This document shows positions 6,885-10,958 of a DNA stretch of 10,958 nucleotides, one piece after another. Made by a program: the position numbers and the translations under genes. The DNA is from Nitrospirota bacterium. GTDB taxonomy: Bacteria > Nitrospirota > Thermodesulfovibrionia > Thermodesulfovibrionales > UBA1546. The stretch lies in assembly GCA_004298625.1 (NCBI GenBank), contig SCSY01000208.1:1-10958 (forward strand), written 5' to 3'. How positions within the stretch are numbered: position 1 is the first letter of the stretch; every line of letters starts with the position of its first letter. Below the pieces are notes generated by a model, which saw nothing but the letters and a program-made list of their open reading frames with translations, did not search any database and was not told the origin of the DNA.

Positions 6885-7457
6885 ATGGTTAAACAGCCAA
6901 CAGGAGAGACCCTAAAGATGCTCTTCTCATCAGCTATAAGAGCTGATCTGCTTGCGCTTCTTCTTAACAGCCCTGATGAAAAGTTCTATGTCAGGGAGAT
7001 AGCAACCCTCATAAGAAAGAATCCTTCCGGAGTCAAAAGAGAACTCGATAACCTTGAAAAGATGGGGATAGTGTTTAGCCATAAGGTTGCGAATCTCAAA
7101 TATTTTCAGGCAAATAAATTATCTCCCTTATTCTCAGAACTCAAAAACCTTATTGCTAAATCTCTTGGTTTGCCGGGAGCTTTGAAAACATTGGCCAGGA
7201 AATCAGGCGCTAAGGCAGCGTTCCTTTATGGCCCCTACACAGAGAGCGAAGATGCCGGCGCAGTTGACCTTTTTATAATCGGCGCAACATCCAACAATCT
7301 GGGAACAAGCCTGAAGGCGCTGGAGGAAGAGTTCGGCAAGAAGATTCATTATACACTGCTTGATGACTCGGAATATAAGGTCAAGAAGGAAAAAGGCGAC
7401 GCCGAGTTGGAAAAACTGCTGTCAGGGAAAAAGATTACCCTGATAGGCAGGATATAA
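6885..7457 (+). CDS. Winged-helix protein with degenerate nucleotidyltransferase-like domain
   Basis: The 190-residue protein has an N-terminal winged helix (about 15-75: LFSSAIRADLLALLLNSPDEKFYVREIATL, then PSGVKRELDNLEKMGIV) of the ArsR/MarR-like kind, so DNA binding is likely. The C-terminal part (about 110-190) resembles the minimal nucleotidyltransferase domain, but the signature is damaged. The family's GSY is GPY (116-118), and the paired aspartates (DxD) are reduced to one (AVDLF, Asp128). The enzyme activity is therefore probably lost and the domain may act as a sensor or binding module. Start choice: ATG at 6885 has only a weak TAGG site and lies about 4 nt after the predicted transcript start. 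ATG at 6918 (MLFSSAIR...) has AGGAGAG 9 nt upstream and is a strong alternative (179 residues). Partner and target are unknown; no HEPN gene follows. Confidence 0.75.
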   Translation: MVKQPTGETLKMLFSSAIRADLLALLLNSPDEKFYVREIATLIRKNPSGVKRELDNLEKMGIVFSHKVANLKYFQANKLSPLFSELKNLIAKSLGLPGALKTLARKSGAKAAFLYGPYTESEDAGAVDLFIIGATSNNLGTSLKALEEEFGKKIHYTLLDDSEYKVKKEKGDAELEKLLSGKKITLIGRI

Positions 7458-7469
7458 ACTTTAAGCTTT

Positions 7470-7481
7470 CCCCTTAGGGGG
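7470..7481. repeat. Short C-run/G-run palindrome
   Basis: CCCC (7470-7473), a TTA loop, and GGGGG (7477-7481) form a 4-bp GC stem just after the winged-helix stop, followed by GATGGAGAGGGGGTGA. It resembles the palindrome at 5608-5627 and common CCCCTT/AAGGGG intergenic repeats. The G-rich right flank also serves as the apparent ribosome site of the tiny ORF at 7503. Confidence 0.4.
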
Positions 7482-7502
7482 ATGGAGAGGGGGTGAACTA
7501 TA

Positions 7503-7547
7503 ATGGCAGCTAAGAAGAAAGCAGCAGCAAAGAAGAAAAAGAAATAA
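7503..7547 (+). CDS. Candidate 14-residue Lys/Ala micropeptide
   Basis: ATG at 7503 opens a frame reading MAAKKKAAAKKKKK, then TAA. Every residue after Met is Ala or Lys, giving a peptide with net charge about +8. GGGGGTGA (7489-7496) lies 6 nt before the ATG and works as a Shine-Dalgarno sequence. The stop is followed by a strong terminator at 7570-7599. It is 45 bp after the winged-helix gene, so both could be on one transcript. Composition matches the tails of histone H1-like bacterial proteins, so it may bind nucleic acid, be a remnant of such a protein, or be non-coding. It is too short for statistical support as a gene. Confidence 0.4.
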   Translation: MAAKKKAAAKKKKK

Positions 7548-7569
7548 GGTTACTGTCAAGATTCTTTAG

Positions 7570-7599
7570 GGCTGGAGATCCGACTCTCCAGCCTCTTTT
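7570..7599 (+). terminator. Intrinsic terminator after the winged-helix/micropeptide unit
   Basis: GGCTGGAGA (7570-7578) pairs perfectly with TCTCCAGCC (7585-7593) around a 6-nt loop, and TCTTTT follows (7594-7599). This is a good rho-independent terminator on the plus strand. An overlapping second hairpin, AGCCTCT (7590-7596) with AGAGGCT (7604-7610), uses the right arm and would be exclusive with it. lpxC converges from the other side; the minus strand lacks a T-run after this hairpin. Confidence 0.75.
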
Positions 7600-7682
7600 C
7601 CTCAGAGGCTATCCTTATAAGATACTGATTTTTACAAATAAATCAAGTACAATTTTGTAACTCCTTGAAAATACAGTATTTT

Positions 7683-8561
7683 TTATGAGTAAGTCAGCGC
7701 CGGGGCATGCTCAATATCTGTTACAATTTCCCAGCAATCCGGAGATGAGAGCAATTTCTTTACGAATTTAATGTTAGTGGAATGACCCGCCTTATTGGCT
7801 ATAATATGTCCCTGTATCGGAAACCCTGCAAGCGAGATATCCCCAATAAAGTCAAGCACTTTGTGTCTTACGAATTCATCCTTGAATCTCAGGCCTGATT
7901 TATTCAATACCCCATCGTCTCCGAGAATTATGGCATTTTCCAGCGACCCTCCCTTTGCAAGGCCGTTTGCCCTCAGATATTCTACATCCTTTAAAAAACC
8001 GAAGGTCCTTGCCGGAGCCACTTCCTTTATAAAAGTCTCCTCATCAAGCTCGATGCTCAGCCTTTGCTCGCCGAGGAGGTGGTGGTTGAACTGTATCCTG
8101 TAAGTAATTTTTCTGCCTTCATACGGAAAGGCCGCAATCTCGGAATGCCCGTCATCGAGAACAACGGGCTTTATAATACGCAGGTAAGGTCTTTTTTTGC
8201 CCTGTTTTGCGATTCCGCCTTTCAGGATTACATCTATAAGTTCGGTAGAACTGCCGTCAAGAATCGGTATCTCGGAACCATCCAGTTCAATAAGGAGATT
8301 ATCTATCCCCAGTCCTGATATGGCTGCAAGAATATGTTCAACGGTCTTTATTCTTGTGCCGTTTGAGCCGAGACTCGTTGCAAATGCAGTGTCTGAAACT
8401 GCGCCTACATGCGCCCGTATCATTACATTTTTGTCTTTTCTATGAAAAATAATGCCTGTATCCCTTGGCGCCGGTTTGAGCCGCACAGCGACATGATGGC
8501 CTGTATGAAGACCGATGCCTTCAAAGCCGACTTCCTGTTTTATGGTTCTTTGTAAACGCAT
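7683..8561 (-). CDS. lpxC: UDP-3-O-acyl-N-acetylglucosamine deacetylase
   Basis: LpxC is the zinc hydrolase that removes the acetyl group from UDP-3-O-acyl-GlcNAc, the committed step of lipid A synthesis, on the cytoplasmic side. From the ATG at 8561 the protein has 292 residues, within the family range. Landmarks are RTIKQEVGFEGIGLHTG (5-21), Glu75-His76 in VEHILAAISGLGIDN, DGSEIPILDGSS (94-105), His233 and Asp237 in RHKVLDFIGDISLAG, and His260 in GHSTNIKF. His76, His233 and Asp237 are the zinc ligands, and Glu75 and His260 are the catalytic pair. All are present. A GTG two codons upstream (8567) is possible, but the ATG aligns with known LpxC starts. There is no ribosome site. A sigma-54 promoter at 8577-8592 would start the transcript near 8566, about 5 nt before the ATG. 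The gene stands apart from the mur/fts cluster where lpxC often lies. Confidence 0.96.
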   Translation of the reverse strand: MRLQRTIKQEVGFEGIGLHTGHHVAVRLKPAPRDTGIIFHRKDKNVMIRAHVGAVSDTAFATSLGSNGTRIKTVEHILAAISGLGIDNLLIELDGSEIPILDGSSTELIDVILKGGIAKQGKKRPYLRIIKPVVLDDGHSEIAAFPYEGRKITYRIQFNHHLLGEQRLSIELDEETFIKEVAPARTFGFLKDVEYLRANGLAKGGSLENAIILGDDGVLNKSGLRFKDEFVRHKVLDFIGDISLAGFPIQGHIIANKAGHSTNIKFVKKLLSSPDCWEIVTDIEHAPALTYS

Positions 8562-8576
8562 GACCACATAGACGTA

Positions 8577-8592
8577 TGCAAATAAAGTGCCA
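8577..8592 (-). promoter_or_regulatory. Sigma-54 (RpoN) -24/-12 promoter of lpxC
   Basis: On the minus strand the sequence is TGGCACTTTATTTGCA. It matches the sigma-54 consensus TGGCACG-N4-TTGCW at every conserved base except the seventh (T for G), with the exact GG-to-GC spacing. Initiation 12 nt past the GC falls near 8566, just before the lpxC ATG at 8561. No sigma-70 promoter of comparable quality was seen in 8568-8688. Confidence 0.6.
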
Positions 8593-8652
8593 GATAAATC
8601 TTTTTTAAAATTGAAGGGTTATTATTGAAGCGTGTTGTTTATATTCATCAGA

Positions 8653-8670
8653 TGTGTAATTATCAACACA
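8653..8670 (-). promoter_or_regulatory. Possible enhancer-binding-protein site upstream of lpxC
   Basis: The plus strand reads TGTGTAATTATCAACACA, with 5-bp inverted ends (TGTGT/ACACA). It contains two overlapping TGT-N10-ACA patterns, the arrangement known for NifA-type activators. It lies about 87-104 bp upstream of the predicted sigma-54 start, a normal distance for such activators, in the gap after tldD. The motif is loose and could be chance. Confidence 0.3.
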
Positions 8671-8688
8671 CTCTGAGGGTCGCAGGTC

Positions 8689-10068
8689 TTATGCTTCACC
8701 ACCGACAACAATTTCAGGTATTCTGATTGTAGGCATTGCATCCGATACAGGCGCTCCCTGGCTGTCTTTGCCGCATGTGCCTATCGAGAACCCGAGGTCG
8801 GAGCCTACCATATCTATTGATTCGAGCACCTCGGGACCGTTCCCTGTGAGCGTTGCGCCGCGCACAGGCTCTTTGATCTTGCCGTTTTCTATCAGATAAC
8901 CTTCCTGGACTTCAAATACAAAATCTCCAGTGACTGTGTTTACCTGCCCCCCGCCCATTTTTCTGACAAATAAACCATTTGGCGTTGATTTAAGGATTTC
9001 TTCGGGAGAGGATGCACCGGGGGCAATGAATGTATTGGTCATTCTCGGAATGGGCCTGCTGTGATAGGACTCCCTGCGGCCGTTGCCTGTTGATTTTGTC
9101 TTATCCTGCAAGGCAGTGTGCCTGTCATACATAAAATTGATAAGGATTCCGTCTTTAACAAGAACCGTTCTCTGACTGTGCGTGCCCTCGTCATCGAATC
9201 TGAAAGAGCCTCTTTTATTGGGCAGTGTCGCATCATCAATCACAGTAACAAGCCGGGATGCGACTTTTTCCCCCATTTTTCCGGAATAAACAGAAAGACC
9301 CTGATTGGCAAGGTCGGCCTCAAGTCCGTGGCCGATTGCCTCATGGATCATTGTGCCGCCTGCCTCAGACGATATGACAACAGGCATCCTTCCTCCGGGA
9401 GCCCGGCGGGCTGTAAGCATCATGGTTGCGCGCCGCGCTGCGCTTAACGCAAGCTCTTCGGGTTTTACATTCTCAAAAAGTTCAAACCCGATGAAGCCTC
9501 CGGCAGGTTCGTACCCTGTCTGGATTACTCCGTTATCGGATGCGATTACGTGGACGACCATAAGTGTATGAATGCGTTCATCCTCGGCTATAAAACCTTC
9601 CGACGTTGCTATCCGGACTTTCTGCACAGAGTCGCGGTATATGACAATGACCTGCTTTATCCTTTTATCAAAGGCGCGGGCAGTCATATTTGCAGTCCTC
9701 ACAAGCTCTATCTTCTTATCCATTGGAACAGTTTCGGGCAGTAACTTTATCCCGAAATCCGTCTCCGGCTTTTGTTTTGTCAGGTCAAGGGTGATATTTT
9801 TTGAGGATTTGGACGCCTTTGTAAGGCTCTCTGCAACATCCAATAATGCCTTTTCAGAGAGGTCATTGCTGAAGGCATAGAAGGTCCTAAAGTTATGTAT
9901 CAAGCGTATGCCGACGCCGGAATCTATTCCTGTGAATATTTTTTCTATCTTATCGTCTTCAAGCTGGATGGATGTCGGTTTCCTGTGCTCGACAAATACA
10001 TCAGCGTATTCTCCGCCGGAAGAAAGGGTTTTTTTAAGTATTTTTTGGAGCAGTTCTTTATCAAGCAT
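8689..10068 (-). CDS. tldD: TldD-type metalloprotease
   Basis: TldD pairs with TldE/PmbA as a zinc protease that unfolds and digests peptides; known substrates include microcin B17 precursor and CcdA. From the ATG at 10068 the protein has 459 residues (TldD is usually 450-480). The N-terminal domain begins MLDKELLQKILKKTLSSGGEYADVFVEH. The zinc motif HEAIGH (HExxxH) is at about 242-247 in GGTMIHEAIGHGLEAD. The C-terminal block GTCGKDSQGAPV is typical of TldD rather than TldE. A longer start at 10113 adds 15 residues (MARCYNTTSQGITNL) but lies upstream of a TATAAT and has no ribosome site. AGGGA (10085-10081) precedes the chosen ATG by 12 nt, which is long but usable. No tldE partner is in the window. 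lpxC follows after 127 bp on the same strand with its own predicted promoter. Confidence 0.94.
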   Translation of the reverse strand: MLDKELLQKILKKTLSSGGEYADVFVEHRKPTSIQLEDDKIEKIFTGIDSGVGIRLIHNFRTFYAFSNDLSEKALLDVAESLTKASKSSKNITLDLTKQKPETDFGIKLLPETVPMDKKIELVRTANMTARAFDKRIKQVIVIYRDSVQKVRIATSEGFIAEDERIHTLMVVHVIASDNGVIQTGYEPAGGFIGFELFENVKPEELALSAARRATMMLTARRAPGGRMPVVISSEAGGTMIHEAIGHGLEADLANQGLSVYSGKMGEKVASRLVTVIDDATLPNKRGSFRFDDEGTHSQRTVLVKDGILINFMYDRHTALQDKTKSTGNGRRESYHSRPIPRMTNTFIAPGASSPEEILKSTPNGLFVRKMGGGQVNTVTGDFVFEVQEGYLIENGKIKEPVRGATLTGNGPEVLESIDMVGSDLGFSIGTCGKDSQGAPVSDAMPTIRIPEIVVGGEA

Positions 10069-10095
10069 TAAATTTGTAATTCCCTGTGAGGTTGT

Positions 10096-10101
10096 ATTAT
10101 A
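10096..10101 (-). promoter_or_regulatory. Candidate -10 element of tldD
   Basis: On the minus strand TATAAT (10101-10096) would start transcription near 10089, just before the AGGGA ribosome site and the ATG at 10068. The hexamer 17 nt upstream is TTTATT, a weak -35. Its position inside the longer reading frame favours the shorter tldD start. Confidence 0.4.
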
Positions 10102-10134
10102 ACATCTCGCCATGAAAGAATAAACTTAGCACGG

Positions 10135-10163
10135 TTGATTTTTGAGTATGGATATTTTATGCT
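10135..10163 (+). promoter_or_regulatory. Candidate promoter of hldE abutting its start codon
   Basis: TTGATT (10135-10140) and TATGCT (10158-10163) are 17 nt apart, each matching four of six consensus bases. Transcription would begin at or next to the hldE ATG (10169). No ribosome site precedes that ATG. The match is modest and unproven. Confidence 0.3.
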
Positions 10164-10168
10164 GTAAG

Positions 10169-10958
10169 ATGGGTTTCGATAAGATATTCAATAACTTCAA
10201 AAATAAAAAAATACTCGTAATCGGCGATCTTGTGCTCGACCGCTATATATGGGGCAAGGTCAACAGGATCTCGCCTGAAGCGCCTGTGCCTGTCGTGGAG
10301 GTCACCCGTGAAAATTTTCTTTTAGGCGGCGCCGCCAATGTGGCATATAACGTTGTCAGCCTCGAAGGGCATGCAACTGTCTTTGGAATTGTCGGCAGGG
10401 ACCGGGCCGGAAATATCCTCCAGGAACTTCTCGCGGAAAAGGGCATAGGCTGCTGTGTATTCGACGACCAGAGGCCTACAACGGTCAAGACAAGGGTGAT
10501 AGCCCATAACCAACAGGTGGTGAGGTTTGATAGGGAAGACAAAAAAAGGGTCGGCGGAAAAACGCTCAGGGATCTCATGCAGTGCGCCAAGAAAGCTATT
10601 TCAGAACATGATGCAGTGATAATCTCCGACTATAAAAAAGGGGTTATCTCGTCGGAACTCACGGCAGAGGCCGTCAGGGCGGCAAGACCCGGAAATAAAT
10701 TTATAGCTGTTGATCCCAAGACCGGGCATTTTCACTGCTATAAAGGCGTTTCATTAATAACGCCGAATCTTACGGAGGCGTCTCACGGCTCGGGGATAGA
10801 GATAAAAGATGAAAAATCGCTTATTAAGGCGGGAAAGACCCTCCTCAAAAAACTTCCGTGCAAGGCAGTTCTTATAACAAGAGGAGAGGAAGGCATGAGC
10901 CTTTTTGAGAAGGGCAATGTTATTCACATTCCGACCGTTGCAAGGCATGTATATGATG
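10169..10958 (+). CDS. hldE: D-glycero-beta-D-manno-heptose-7-phosphate kinase (HldE/RfaE, 3' end beyond window)
   Basis: This is the PfkB-family kinase that phosphorylates heptose-7-phosphate for ADP-heptose, the inner-core LPS sugar; in many bacteria it is fused to an adenylyltransferase (HldE). The first 263 residues are visible. Landmarks are VIGDLVLDRYIWG (17-29), RISPEAPVPVVEV (33-45), LGGAANVAYNV (52-62), TVKTRVIAHNQQVVRFDRED (105-124), SDYKKGV (153-159), DPKTGHF (182-188) and TPNLTEA (198-204). The frame ends at ARHVYD, immediately before the expected GAGD catalytic motif, so neither that motif nor a fused adenylyltransferase domain can be checked. An in-frame ATG at 10148 would add MDILCCK, but 10169 fits the family better. 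DPKTGHF differs from the usual DPKGTDF. It is divergent from tldD across 100 bp. Confidence 0.92.
   Translation, partial: MGFDKIFNNFKNKKILVIGDLVLDRYIWGKVNRISPEAPVPVVEVTRENFLLGGAANVAYNVVSLEGHATVFGIVGRDRAGNILQELLAEKGIGCCVFDDQRPTTVKTRVIAHNQQVVRFDREDKKRVGGKTLRDLMQCAKKAISEHDAVIISDYKKGVISSELTAEAVRAARPGNKFIAVDPKTGHFHCYKGVSLITPNLTEASHGSGIEIKDEKSLIKAGKTLLKKLPCKAVLITRGEEGMSLFEKGNVIHIPTVARHVYD

Noticed and set aside
10069..10113. ATG at 10113 as the tldD start.
   Set aside because: The extra residues are outside the family core, no ribosome site precedes it, and a TATAAT lies inside the extension.
10127..10142. TAGCACG before hldE as a sigma-54 promoter.
   Set aside because: The required GC at the -12 position is TT at the correct spacing.

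Overview
The window suggests a Gram-negative, LPS-bearing bacterium. Lipid A and heptose genes (lpxC, hldE) and galU are present alongside a standard type II fatty acid synthesis cluster. Base composition is moderate, intergenic DNA is AT-rich, and the intergenic palindromes and protein style fit a Nitrospirota (Thermodesulfovibrio-like) or deltaproteobacterial lineage. That placement is a tentative inference. No rRNA, tRNA, transposase or CRISPR array was seen.

Layout. Positions 1-2112 (minus) hold most of an ATP-dependent Lon protease whose last part lies beyond the left edge. Upstream of it on the same strand is galU (2187-3077). A divergent gap of about 170 bp then leads to the plus-strand fabG-acpP-fabF cluster (3250-5570). 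The fabG-acpP gap carries a repeat-built inverted-repeat element, and fabF overlaps acpP by one base. Positions 5571-7600 form an accessory island: an intergenic palindrome, a UPF0175/DUF3368 (PIN-like) toxin-antitoxin type pair, a dispersed-repeat fragment, decayed minus-strand coding remnants, a winged-helix/nucleotidyltransferase-like regulator with degenerate catalytic motifs behind a good sigma-70 promoter, a 14-codon Lys/Ala-only ORF with its own ribosome site, and a strong terminator. Positions 7683-10068 hold lpxC and tldD (both minus), and hldE starts at 10169 (plus) and runs off the right edge.

How the genes fit together. FabG, ACP and FabF form the acyl-chain elongation machinery. 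It supplies hydroxyacyl-ACP for lipid A, whose first committed step is LpxC. HldE makes the activated heptose for the inner core, and GalU makes UDP-glucose for outer surface sugars. Lon and TldD are proteostasis or peptide-processing enzymes.

The best candidates for something new are regulatory. lpxC has an almost perfect sigma-54 promoter placed so that the transcript would begin about 5 nt before the start codon, with an imperfect TGTGT...ACACA palindrome about 90-100 bp upstream where an enhancer-binding protein would sit. galU and hldE also lack Shine-Dalgarno sites and have -10-like elements about 5 nt before the start codon. This suggests that envelope genes here may be transcribed with little or no leader, while lon, fabG, acpP and the toxin-antitoxin pair have clear ribosome sites.
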